Below, one piece after another: positions 33,971-45,925 of a stretch of DNA of 64,000 nt. This DNA comes from Strongylocentrotus droebachiensis (lineage: Eukaryota; Echinodermata; Echinoidea; Camarodonta; Strongylocentrotidae). Location of the stretch: positions 1 through 64,000 of the forward strand of contig JAVYIG010005362.1 of NCBI GenBank assembly GCA_035222895.1. Direction: 5' to 3'. The position numbers and the translations under genes were made by a program. The number at the start of each line of letters is the position of its first letter. The stretch's first letter is position 1. The notes under the pieces were generated by a model. It worked only from the letters and a program-made list of their open reading frames with translations, was not told the origin of the DNA and did not search any database.

Positions 33971-36778
33971 TTACTTCCTAGCGTTGGCAAGTAGAGCAGC
34001 TTTACGGTCCTGTAATGACATCTGTCTTTCCTTCGATGATGATCCAAACTTATCCGCTGCAAACTTGGTAGACTGCAAGAAATATAATTAAGTCATCAGC
34101 ATTATTCAATGGAAAAAATCTAACTTGTCAAGCCTAATTCGTCATTCACTGATAAAAGTAGACATACATTTCATCTAATTAGAAATATTATTCCAAGGAA
34201 ATTTTGTTTTTCAGCATTCAAAATACAGTTTGCCTTAAACAATTCTATGTAATACCCAGCATTTGTAAATATTCATCATCATATATCAAGCCTGGAGCCA
34301 TTAGGAAGTATTGAACATGCAGCTCTGTTATTGAATTGATAATAGGGACTTTTAGGCAATGCCTTAAAAGGAAGTCACACGTAGCAGTCCACTATGTAAA
34401 GTATGTAAAGAGTAAAACTTACTGCCGGTGATGGAGTTAAAAGAGTAGAAGATGATGAGTCGTTGCCTTGTGATGTCACACAAAATGTATTATGGGGTAA
34501 ACTCTGAGGAGTTGTGTGGGATGTGGAGAGGGGTGTAGCAGGCCCCGTTGATGTACCAGGTACCTCTTCTGCTGGTATAGGGATGGCTGTTTCATTCTCT
34601 AAGATATTGAAGATTGTTGCATCAACTGAGTTGGTGGTCTCTGCACAAATGGGAAAAAACAGACAGACATTATTGCCTGCAAGTTGACCTGAATGTAGTC
34701 TTAGTCTGCCAGAGAGACATTTTGACCAACAAGCTGACATTTAAGGGGACTTATTACTCTACAAGTTATCCATGAGACTTGATAATATTGATATTAATTG
34801 TCTTACAAAAGATGGTTGCAAATTTCATTTTTCTAGAACATTGATATAACCCCCAAAGTAACCCCCAGGCTGACAATGCAAAGGGGAAAAGTCACTCTGT
34901 ACAGGGATCGGCTTAAGTTCTCTCAAGTACTGCCTTTCAATATTACATATATGTGCCATTTGAAAAGATACTTCATTTAAAATACTATTCTGGTAGGGTT
35001 TCAACCTCCTTTCAAACTTGAGCCATTGCCCTGGTTTTCACATGGCTTCCATTGCATGTTTAAAGCATTCTAAAAGCATCTTCTTCTTCTTCCAGTATAG
35101 TACTACAGACCGCCATTGGCGTGTTATCGTACCTTGTGCTTGTCAAGTGCCGAGTGTACCGTGCAAGTAAAAAGGCTCTACAAGAATTCTATGTGCAGCT
35201 AAGGTTCCTAATTAACATACTTGATAATGAGAGACAACTGAATTACAAGGCCTTGTAAAGGAACATACATGTGTAGCAGTTGCTTGGGATATGAACTTGA
35301 GTCTTGTGACTAGTAACGAGAGGACAAAACCACAATCTCTTTCTTCCCTGCTATAACCATCACCAAATCAAAGTAATTACCTAGATCATGTTTGATGATG
35401 TGCCGAGGTATATTAGGCATGACTTCTTGGACCTGTTTGATCATCCTGTCTAGAGGGGACACCCCTGATGATCTAGGGGATTCCCCCGATGATCTAGATG
35501 GTGCATTGGTTGTTTGTCTGACCTGTGGACGTTGAGTGCTCCTCTCTGTAACAAGAACCAACAAAAGCAAAGGTCGTAAATTGCAGAATATGTTCTATGA
35601 AAATGAATGTGTCTATGTCTCAAACCCAAAATCATTACCAATACCTGTATACCATTCTTCTCTTCAATCGCACCCAAACTATGGAATAATCTCCCTACTG
35701 ATGGCCGCAATTCCCTGTCCACTGATTAATTTCAGAGTAGATTAAAGTCCATTTTTCTCATCCTGTTGTACTTGACTGAACTTGTATTGTATATCATATA
35801 ATACTATATAATATAATGAAGTATAGTGTGATTTTTTGGTAAAGTAATTTAGCATTGTACAATTTATGTCAAGTATTTTTCTGTGTCTACATAAATATTT
35901 GATAGTTATTTATTATTATATACAAATAATGAATGGTTATGAGTTCAATAGTGCAAATATTTTCATGAGTTGAAAGATTAACATTCTATTCAACAAGGCG
36001 TCAGCCGAGTTGAATAAAATTAACGTTAATCTCTCAACGGATGAAAATATTTGCACTATTGAATAAATGAAAAACATTCATTATTTGTTTTATACAACAC
36101 CGAAGAAGATGTAATAGAACATTAATCAACAAAATTATGCTTTACTCCTTATATTAAAGATAAGTTAAAGTTGGAGTGAAGCCTTCTTGATTACATGCAT
36201 TCAGATACGTCAGATACACGCAGGGATACGCGCACGGCAGAGAGGTACGCAGTCTGCATATAACCAAAAATGCACGCCCGTGCAATAGAACATCTATTGA
36301 ATATCATGTGACCAACAATCCTCCAATCAAATGACAAGGATCCACGTAGGTGTTGTATAATATCTAATATAAAGCGCATTGAAATGTAATGTGCAATGTG
36401 CTATATAAATGTAACATATATGTATCATCATACCAGTGCTCCAACTGTTGTTTCCCCCTTCATAAATTTAAATTTTGAAGAGGAAAGTTCACAAACCTCT
36501 TGGTTGTTGGACACCAAGTTTCTTGACGTATTCAGCCTTGTCGGCGCTGGTGAATGGAGTAGGTATAAGACCCATTTCATTAGCCATTATCTGCTGTACT
36601 CCTCGGGAGAACTCATCAGCATTCTCAAAGTCACTCCTCTTCTCTACAGGTAATACCCTAAGGAGAAAATGATACCAATCACAGTAATATTGGGAACTAT
36701 AAGGAGAGTGATGATGATGATTATTGAAATGATGATGGTAATGGTGGTAATGATGATATTGGTGATGGTAGGTGTGAA

Positions 36779-36839
<61 letters not shown>

Positions 36840-36986
36840 ATGGTGGTAATGATGATGATGGTGATGGTGGTAATGATGATGATGGTGATGGTGGGCGTGA
36901 TGATGATGATGATGGTAATGATGGTAATGGTGGTAATGATGATGGTGATGGTGGGCGTGATGATGATGATGATGGTAATGATGGTA

Positions 36987-37031
<45 letters not shown>

Positions 37032-37076
37032 GTAATGGTGGTAATGATGATGATGGTGATGGTGGGCATGATGATT

Positions 37077-37115
<39 letters not shown>

Positions 37116-40100
37116 GTAAAGGTGGTGATGACGACGATAACAATAATGTTGGTTGTGACGCAGATAATGATGAAGACAATGATGGCGATGGCACTAAGTA
37201 TTTGAGTATTTATTTAAAAAATCAAAATATCAATGTACATGTAAACAGGGACTAACAAATCCCAATCATCATCATCATTTATTTTATTAAAGTCAGCATT
37301 TTTCCTCTTATGAGGGGTTACAGACTTTCGTGCCATGATGACACTCTCCCTCTCTCCATTTCTTCTTGTCTCGAGCATCCTCATTTAGACCAACCTAACT
37401 GCTTTCTTTCTTCACCATATCTTTCCATGAAATCTTAAATCTTCCTTTCCCTCTTATGCCATCCACTTCCAGTTCCTAAGCTCTCTTCACAGGTTCATCA
37501 TCTTCCCTTCTCAACACATGACCCATCCATCTCAATCCACTTAATGTGTCCTACAAAGGGGCCTAAAAGCATGCAAGGCAGACTGTTTAATGTGTATTTC
37601 TAGAAAAACAATTGTTACAGCTTTTTCCTTTCTCTGGCTGCATCTACATAATCTATTTTAGTCCATATGGCATATATAAATGTATTTTCAACATTGACAA
37701 GTTTTCCTTTGCTGTATCATTTTATCTTCCTTTATATAGACTATACAATACTACAAATTAACAAATTGTTCTAAATTCATGTTCACACCATATTGCCAGG
37801 TACACGATCAAATACACTGTTTAATATTTCCTTTGAACCGAGTACTCACTTGACTCTATAGACAGTGAATGGTACAAATAGAAACCATAGTAGATCTTGC
37901 CATAGACTACTACCCAGTACTTCTGCTTTCATGTTAATGAGTGGTCTACTGATGGTCACTGTGATCGGCTGAACATCACGCTCTAAAGCAAAGGCCCAGG
38001 TACTGGGAAGGAAAAGAAACAAAACAAAAATGAAATATCAAAAGTTTTGAGAACATGAGATTTGTACTCTTCTTGGTCATCAAAATCTTATGTGTCCTTC
38101 ATATCCAGAAAAAAGGGAAGAAATTAATATCAACTGACGACTACATGCATAAGTTTCTAAGATGAAGCGTTTATGAAGACAATATGTTATGGTAACCCTT
38201 TTCAGCAAATGATAATTTTTTGTTGATTTTTGTGTGTGTGTGTGTGTGTGTGACATGTTTTCAAAATATGCAACTTGCTAGAAGGGCAAATTAGATATAA
38301 AATCAATCTTTCAAATTAAAAAAATAAAATGATTTCTAAAATTCTAAATGACATATGAATAAAATCCTGGTGATTTGTAATCCTAGCTATAATGTCTAAC
38401 TGCGTACTCACCTAAATTTGAGGAGACCGGCCTTGCCGTTAGTCATAGCACCCTCCGGGAATGCTAAGACCGGCCTGGTGTTGTGTTGACAATGTTTCCT
38501 GACTGCATCTAAGAAGACCTGTCTCCCTTGAGAGGCTCCCATGTTGGTGTATCCCAACGCCCAGTTGAGAAATGGGGGCAGGCTCCACACATTGGGCTAG
38601 GTGGTAAAGTAATCATAGCAAGCACTTGAATAGGATAAAGAAATTACAAAACCTGTCCCTATATATGCTCCGATTTCACCCTAGCCAAATAATAGCTGAT
38701 ATGGAAGTTAGGAAGGAGTTCATTACAACCAGGATGCACACCTATTTCCATTGCATGGTTGAGAAAGACAACTGTAAAGTGATTTAATACATTTTCATAA
38801 AGGCGGGGAGAGATAGAAGTGAACGTTCTTCATGAAGCACTTTATAAATGTACTTTACTACTACATGTATCAGTATATTAATCATAGTTAAATAAGATAT
38901 GTTGTCTAAGCACCAAGTTAGGTTCCAACTCTTAAAGTTGTGGATGAAAGATCTGTGCTCTTACAAAACAAACTCATCTAATTAAAAAATTCAAATGAAA
39001 ATGATGAAGAAAGAGATCTACAAATACAGAATACTGTTAATCATTATCATTTTTATATAATAATAATATATTTGAAATCATTGATGGAGATCTTCTTCAT
39101 CACCGTATGAACAGAATGAATAAGCTACTCACAACAACTGAAGGAAATATAAGTCCGATGATCACATGATCCAGTACTGAGACATGATTGGCTACTATCA
39201 CCTTCACATTCTGATTTCTATGCTGTAGATTTGAAGGGTAAACGATGAATCCGAGAACAGTGTACAACGTCCTTAGCAGAACTCTGAATCATAAGGGAAA
39301 ATAAGCAAAATAGGAGTTTGTAATTGCCTTTTAATACCTGACAACCTTTGGAATCACCTGCCAAACTTAGGAATCTCTCAAGACAGAAATAGGAATAGTA
39401 TATTTTGTAAACATTTTACACATCGGTTTTAAGAAAGAGAGAGGAATCAAGTCTTCATAACTTAAGTTTGAAGGCCAAAAAGTAGGAATCATTTCCCAGA
39501 ATAGGGATGGTTGGCAGCTATGCTATTTGCTTCTAGCCAATCTTCTAACATATTCATATGTGTTGAGCTTCTCATCAATAAAGATCAATGATTTCTTTGT
39601 GTGAGTCACTTAAGTGCTTATATTAAAATATCTCTGTATTTTTATCTTGTTTTTTAGTAAATTTTATTATCTTTGGGAATAACCTTGATAGGCCATTGGC
39701 CTTTATTTTTTCCCACCACATTATGATTTAAATTGAAGATGTTTCATTTTAATGTTTTTTAATGTATATATGCATATAAATTGTACTTGTGTTTTTTAAA
39801 ATCAGATGTGGAAATAAATCCTGAACTTAAACTTGAACTTGAACAAAATTATCGATGGTTTGTAGGGATTTCATGGAATCCAAGAAACTAGAAATAGTTG
39901 CACCCAGGAAGCTTGGACGAATGCTGTTCAAGATGCTAGGGTGAGTTGAACAATGAATAACTCATACAAACAATGTTACTTAATTGGTAAGGCAAGAAAC
40001 ACTTACATGTGAATTTGACCTATTAATACCTAATCAATTTTTGTTCCAAACTCCACTTCTAGCAATGTCCCCTTCCCCAGCACAACATTCTTATCCGATC

Positions 40101-41202
40101 CAATGAAAGGAACAAAGTATTCAGTATAGTGCCTTTGCTTTTAACAAAAAAAAAAGCACTTCACAATTAGCTCCAGAAAGTATACAGGCTACTTGATAAA
40201 CATAAATAATCCCCTTATATAATAAACAAAATGTCCCCCCCCCCCCCCATTAAGACAACCCATTTTCTCTAATACAAAACAAAATGAGCTAAATTTTGTT
40301 TATTACCTTCTGAAGGGCACTTGAACGGGAAGAATACAAGCAATGATGAAAACATGTAGACCAATGAAGAGCCTTAGCACTGCTAGGATAAGACCTATAG
40401 GGAAATACAAGGCCAGGAGAACTGCCGTCTTACTATCCCCTAGCCTGTAGCATGAAGAAATAATGATTACAATGGATTTAGTCAGGGATATAATGGTGGG
40501 ATCATCCTCTCATTCCTTTCATAAGTACCGGTATATTTTACAGCATCCTTATCATTTTGCTTGTCTAGACTTCAAAACTCCACATAGGCACTTATATGAC
40601 ACTGTGCATGTTACAATTCAGCAATACTTCATTTAATATAAAAACAAAAAACAAACAAACAAATAAACAAAAAAATAAACAATTATCTATACAACTAAGG
40701 ACACATGGGGATCATCAAATTCTAGATGATGATTCTTCTACTACCTTTTGAATATATGGTGAAAGCAGCAACCATTTGCATCTAGACAGACCAACTGCCA
40801 AGAGATGAATATCTTCTGTTTTCCCTTATGCCTCAGTCACACCTTCGCGTATTTGGCTTGCGTATTGCTGCATATTTATGGCAAGCCGTCTTAAAATTTA
40901 TTCCTATTTCTTGATATCAAGAAATGATTTTCTGTTGTAAAGCAATGGTAATTCTTGATATCAAGAATTTGAAAACACAAAAATATGCAAGCCAAATACG
41001 CAAAGGTGTGACTAAGGTATTAATTAATGTTTCCTCTTGAAGCACATACCTGCATATAAAGACAACAAACTGAATGTAGTTTGCTTTTCTTGTCTGTCAT
41101 GAATTGTCTTCATACAATATTTTCAGCATGTTACTTATCAGATATTCTTAATTGAATAACCTACCTTCGGTGACTGAAGAGCTGAGCTATTTCAACCGCC
41201 AT
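33971..41202 (-). CDS. AUP1: AUP1: lipid-droplet/ER acyltransferase-like protein with CUE and E2-binding domains
   Basis: Complete on the minus strand; coding exons in transcript order are 41202-41165, 40444-40307, 39283-39133, 38596-38412, 38002-37850, 36657-36497, 35545-35381, 34640-34423 and 34072-33971 (1,311 nt, 436 residues; human AUP1 is about 410). All splice sites are GT-AG and phases agree. The start ATG has a good context (CCAAGATGG). Residues 20-52 form the hydrophobic hairpin that anchors AUP1 in the ER and lipid-droplet monolayer. Acyltransferase motifs follow: NHVSVLD (H92, D97) and FPEG (155-158). A CUE domain covers about 306-346 with M318-P319 and I343-L344 in the ubiquitin-contact positions. 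The C-terminus (MSLQDRKAALLANARK) matches the G2BR helix that binds the E2 UBE2G2. In mammals the protein works in ER-associated degradation and lipid-droplet clustering. Confidence 0.95.
35919..36095. mobile_element. Hairpin MITE in an AUP1 intron
   Basis: TACAAATAATGAATG and CAATAGTGCAAATATTTTCAT on the left pair with ATGAAAATATTTGCACTATTG and CATTCATTATTTGT on the right around the loop AAGGCGTCAGCCG. A longer outer pair (TATACAACACC near 36092 and GGTGTTGTATA near 36350) suggests the hairpin belongs to a larger element ending about 36360. Confidence 0.65.
36778..37125. repeat. (GAT)n microsatellite with GGTAATG interruptions
   Basis: Long ATG/GAT runs broken by GGTAATGGTGGTAATG and GGTGGGCGTG variants. 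It is inside an AUP1 intron. It gives long open frames on both strands that are poly-Met or poly-Ile and are not genes. Confidence 0.9.
37265..37555 (-). mobile_element. LINE remnant: end of reverse-transcriptase ORF and tail
   Basis: The minus strand reads RWMGHVLRREDDEPVKRA, stop, ELEVDGIRGKGRFKISWKD, MVKKESS, stop, NEDARDKKKWREG, the familiar C-terminal stretch of non-LTR retrotransposon polyproteins. Two in-frame stops are visible. The 3' end carries a short (TGA)n tail, which is common in RTE-clade LINEs; the clade is inference. The copy lies in an AUP1 intron in the same orientation as AUP1. Confidence 0.75.
39690..39846 (+). repeat. Probable LINE 3' end
   Basis: GGCCATTGGCC motif, then GATGTGGAAATAAATCC and a tandem tail of AACTT units. 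The same GGAAATAAAT plus tandem tail layout appears at 45480-45528 and a GGCCAATGGCC motif at about 49,920. Confidence 0.45.
40828..41022. mobile_element. Hairpin MITE in AUP1 intron 1
   Basis: AGTCACACCTTCGCGTATTT and GGCTTGCGTAT on the left pair with ATATGCAAGCC and AAATACGCAAAGGTGTGACT on the right. A second internal pair, CTTGATATCAAGAA, appears twice. No coding capacity. Confidence 0.75.
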
Positions 41203-42578
41203 CTTGGATTCAAAGCAGGTTCTCAGTCAAAGAACTACCCAAGGGAAAGATCACAGCCTTCTTGGGAACAGTCTTTGCTGATGAAAGAGAAGAAGAAATA
41301 GTCCATCAAAATCAAGGAAACCACAATAATTTCATTCTCAGGCTGAGTATAGAATAATAAAGTCTTCTTGTTACATTTGCTTTGCAGCGGCCACATCACA
41401 TTCAACATAATTTCATTACAAGAACCTATTGAAATTGAAATTGGCCATAAGTTAGTGATCTGGAAACATGCATACACGAAAAGATATGATTGCATGTACA
41501 TGTTATTGTGTTTATGCTAGTGGTGGTCTATACCTAAACGCCATACATGTGTCCGGACAGGTTATTTGTACAGTACAGACAGCTGATTTAATTTGAAGAA
41601 GATTACGAACAACAACTCATAAACCTTTTAAGATTTATGTTAGACAATATAACAGAAGACAAATAGTGATAATAGTGATTAGTGTAAAAAGGCGTGTGCA
41701 CAGAGAGTTTGCTATGTTTAGCAAAGTCCTTGCATGCGCCTTTGTATGCTATATGAAGGGGTGACCAAAGTTTGCGAAGATTTTGACAATATTATAAAAA
41801 GTGATATTCGCTTCATGATTTCTCATATTCTACACATTTTTATATATTTTAATTTTTACCAAATGGACGGCAAAGTTTTTTAGTACAAATTGGTTCAACT
41901 CTAACATTTATCTTCCAAGGATTCCGGAGATATTGCGATCTAAAAAGTTGGTACCACTTTTTAGTTTTAATTACAATTTTGAGGAAATCTGCTGTCAAAT
42001 TGAAGATTTTCAGACCCTTATTTGCAAGTTGATAATGTTTCGGAACAGACGCAAATGACCTCAAAATGTGCCGATCTTTTGTTAATATTTTCACAATTTC
42101 ACTCCCAATTCCAAAGAAAGTTTCATCTCTGGGTAATTTGAAGTTCCACTTTCCATTGGTGATATTAGATTTTCGAAATCTTACTGATATTTTGAGATAG
42201 CGAACTTAGGTCACACCACCGTACTAGTCACTATCATCGTAAAGTAAGTATCAAATTGGCAACACAAAAAAACTATTTTTACACGGCGAAGAGAAAGTAA
42301 GCATGCTGCGCCGCTACCGTGCATGCTTGCTTTCTCTTCGCCGTGTTAAATCGACCACATTCAGGGATGAATTGGAATTGGGTTAGGATGAGAAATCACA
42401 ATTTTTCCCCATCAAACTTCAAGTTCAAAGACTTCTTCAAATAATAATTTTAAGAGGTTGAACGAATGCTCAGAGGAGTCGCGAGTCAAAAACATTTAAA
42501 GCCTAAATTGTATTTACTTCTTCTTTTCATTGCGAGAAAATGTGCCCCAACCCGCTGTCTGAATCGTTTTCCTATGCA
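41203..42578. other. AUP1 upstream region
   Basis: Sequence 5' of the AUP1 start codon. No upstream ATG-initiated coding exon of AUP1 is recognised; the promoter is presumed here but no TATA box or motif can be assigned. A small hairpin lies at 42281-42346. Confidence 0.4.
42281..42346. repeat. Near-perfect hairpin, 26-bp arms
   Basis: ACACGGCGAAGAGAAAG and TAAGCATGC on the left pair with GCATGCTTG and CTTTCTCTTCGCCGTGT on the right with one mismatch; the spacer is 14 bases and GC-rich. Confidence 0.85.
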
Positions 42579-44293
42579 GGCTCCGGCTCTGGAGCTGGAG
42601 TTAACTTAGACCGAATTTTCCGTCTCTTTCGTTCGTTAGCCTCTTATTGGGGTAGGGTCGGCCGGCTCTCTCTTTAGAGACGGAAGCCGTCTATACACAT
42701 GTCCTTGCTAACGCCACGACCAGTTCTGGTCGTAGCGTTTTGCCCCCAAAATCCCCCAAAATGTCATTTTACCTCATGCATTGATTATTTAGAATTAGGA
42801 GAAGGTTTTACTACCTCGGTTCCACTTACCAACTTGACTGTATAATCCGTTTAATGGTCCCTTTTAAGGAAATTACGGGTCTAAATTGACAGCCGTGTTG
42901 AAAATCTTGCAAGGTGTGTTACAATGTAAACTCTCGCTGCCGGAGTCATCTAAATCAATCTCATCCCTTCTAGTCTACGCCGAAGGCAAAATGATTATGA
43001 AGGAAAAACTGTGATAACGCCATTAGGAACGTGTAGATGGCGCACAGTTTTTCCTTCATAATCATTTTGCCTTCGGCGTAGACTAGAAGGGATGAGATTG
43101 ATTTAGATGACTCCGGCAGCGAGAGTTTAACACACCTTGCAAGATTTTCAACACGGCTGTCAATTTAGACCCGTAATTTCCTTAAAAGGGACCATTAAAC
43201 GGATTATACAGTCAAGTTGGTAAGTGGAACCGAGGTAGTAAAACCTTCTCCTAATTCTAAATAATCAATGCATGAGGTAAAATGACATTTTGGGGGATTT
43301 TGGGGGCAAAACGCTACGACCAGAACTGGTCGTGGCGTTAGCAAGGACATGTGTATAGACGGCTTCCGTCTCTAAAGAGAGAGCCGGCCGACCCTACCCC
43401 AATAAGAGGCTAACGAACGAAAGAGACGGAAAATTCGGTCTAGGTTAACTCTAGACCGAATTTTTCTGTCTCTTTCGTTCGTTAGCCTCTGATTTGGGTA
43501 AGGTCGGCTCTCTCTTTAGAGACAGAATAGCCTTATACGCTGTAGTAGCCGCTGGTTTGTACTAAGAAACGTTACACAACACTTGGCCAAACTTAATCCC
43601 TAATTTTGATATTTTACCGGATGCATATCCGCTGCATGTTATATTGTAAATTAGGTAAAAACTTAACTACTTGGGTTCCACTTACCAACTTGACTGAAAT
43701 AATCCGTTTAATGGTCCATTTTTACGAAATTATGGGTCAAGATCGACATCCATGAAGAAAATCTTGCAGCCGGGTTGCGTATGACGTCATCTAAATCTCA
43801 TCCCTTCTAGTCTACGCCGAAGACAAAATGATTATAACGGAACAACTGTGCACGAGCTACGACGTGCACAGTTGTTCCGTTATAATCATTTTGTCTTCGG
43901 CGTAGACTAGAAGGGATGAGATTTAGATGACGTCATACGCAACCCGGCTGCAAGATTTTCTTCATGGATGTCGATCTTGACCCATAATTTCGTAAAAATG
44001 GACCATTAAACGGATTATTTCAGTCAAGTTGGTAAGTGGAACCCAAGTAGTTAAGTTTTTACCTAATTTACAATATAACATGCAGCGGATATGCATCCGG
44101 TAAAATATCAAAATTAGGGATTAAGTTTGGCCAAGTGTTGTGTAACGTTTCTTAGTACAAACCAGCGGCTACTACAGCGTATAAGGCTATTCTGTCTCTA
44201 AAGAGAGAGCCGACCTTACCCAAATCAGAGGCTAACGAACGAAAGAGACAGAAAAATTCGGTCTAGGTTAACTCCAGCTCCAGAGCCGGAGCC
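42579..44293. mobile_element. Compound foldback structure: two adjacent long palindromes within outer inverted repeats
   Basis: The outer arms are GGCTCCGGCTCTGGAG... (42579) and its reverse complement (ending 44293). Between them are palindrome A (arms about 42603-43013 and 43043-43447) and palindrome B (arms 43444-43853 and 43864-44275, loop 10 bp). By eye A's arms differ by one 7-bp indel and B's arms by about one base. A and B share segments such as TTCCACTTACCAACTTGACT and TCTCATCCCTTCTAGTCTAC but are otherwise clearly diverged. GTTAAC marks the left edge, the A/B junction and the right edge. No long open frame. No clear target duplication at the outer ends. Confidence 0.85.
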
Positions 44294-44799
44294 TTACAGC
44301 AGTCAGTGACCCAATTACACTCATTACAGTCCCATACGTAACGTATTGCGTTATCTGGTTATGAGAAGTTAAAATTGCTCAAGACATTCAGATTTGTTAA
44401 CTGAGCTTAAATTTATCGTAAACCTTACCCTTCGTCTCGTTCTTTTACGAGTTGTTTAGTCTCTCAGGATTATCCAGAGAAGTCAATATATGTATTCGTG
44501 GAGCATAGAAAAGGTATTTCCGCTAACCATTTATCGTCATCCGACGTCCGACCTTCACAAAAAAAGAATGACTTGTGTACTATGGTGTCTGTGAATGCGG
44601 TGAAATGATGATTTTTTTTCCCCCCCAAAAGTTGGGCCTATAAATTGATGACGACCTTTCTGACGTTTGTATACATTGTAATTATTTTGTTGCTTCTATA
44701 AAAGTATAGTAAGCCGAAACAGCAAATTAGATAAAATCAAATCGCATTCAACTCTAAAGAATTGTATGGTGTTTCTTCCCGCCCCCCCCCCCCCCCCAC

Positions 44800-45175
44800 T
44801 CAGTGTTATTTAGGGTACGCATATGCTCGTTCCCTCTTTTTGAAAGCACCCCCTATCTGAGAACTGCCAACATTTCCGAAACCCCCTTTCACGGGCTTTT
44901 CGCGGGCTTTTCCTGCCTTGGAGACCCCCCTAAATCAGGAAAAATGCTCAATGTACCCCCCTAAATTCTGAATAACTTCTCAGGAGTCCAAAGAGATGAG
45001 AGAAAAAAAGGAAAAACACCCCCTTTTTAAAGAAATCTCCGGGTGAAAAGTCAAATACAACCCTTTTTTTACAATTCTCGGGCCGGACTTTGTCGCATGA
45101 AAAGCACCCCTTTACCGGATATTTTGGCAACACGCATGCGGTCATTCCGACCCCTGAGTGGGGGGGGCCCGGGTG
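44800..45175. repeat. Dispersed C-rich repeat (probable)
   Basis: Many short ACCCCC and GGGGG runs around otherwise AT-rich text, ending CCCCTGAGTGGGGGGGGCCCGG. Overlapping open frames on both strands have low-complexity content and no family similarity. Confidence 0.4.
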
Positions 45176-45607
45176 TTTCTTACTATTTTTCTCCGATTTT
45201 TTTCTTCTTTATAGGCCTAGTTATACATATTATTCTTTTCCTCAACTATATAATTGTATTAATTTGGTACCATCACCCAACTACTACTAATACTGAATCC
45301 ACATATAGATTTACTTGTAATATTTGTATACGTTTTTGTGTGTGTTTACTGTTTGATTTTTAAAAAATATTGTAATTTTAAGCAGGACCCCCGATAAACC
45401 TCTGTGTTTTTTTTATCATCACCCCCTCTGCAGGTTCATCTTTTGTTTTAATGCTTTTATATTTGATTGTAATTTACATTGTCTTTTATCATATCTGTGG
45501 AAATAAATGAAATTGAAATTGAAATGGATTTTTAGAAGTTATAAAGTGTGCAGACACACCGTCTTTAGCAAAAAAACACCACACGCATGAAAATAATACC
45601 TTTATGC

Positions 45608-45925
45608 AGTGGCATACGCAGGATTTTTTCAAGGGGGGGGGGGGGGGGGGGGGGGGGGTAAGAGGACAATTTTTTTTTTTGGTATCGAAATTTGAAATTT
45701 GAAAATTTGACATTTTGCTCCGTAGGGGGGGGGGGGGGGTAAGGTCATTCTTTTTTAGGTCAGCCATTGGAAAATTTTAATTTTTTTATTTATTTATTTA
45801 TTTTTAATTTAAAAAAAAATCCACAAAAAGGGGGGGGGTTGCTCAAAAATACACACATAATACACACATGAAAAAAAACTGACGGGGGGGAGGGGGTTTA
45901 ACCCCAAAACTCCCCCTGCGTACGC
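45608..45925. mobile_element. Probable MITE with GCGTACGCAGGGGG-type ends and long G tracts
   Basis: Left end CAGTGGCATACGCAGGATTTTTTC, right end its rough complement CCCCCTGCGTACGCG. It contains G runs of about 21 and 14 bases plus T-rich stretches. Confidence 0.5.

Noticed and set aside
36644-37205. Long open frames on both strands (141 and 178 codons)
   Set aside because: They are translations of the (GAT)n microsatellite, poly-Met one way and poly-Ile the other, inside an AUP1 intron.
36690-37560. Link between the (GAT)n tract and the LINE tail as one insertion
   Set aside because: About 140 bp of other sequence separates them, so the microsatellite cannot be attributed to the LINE tail with confidence.
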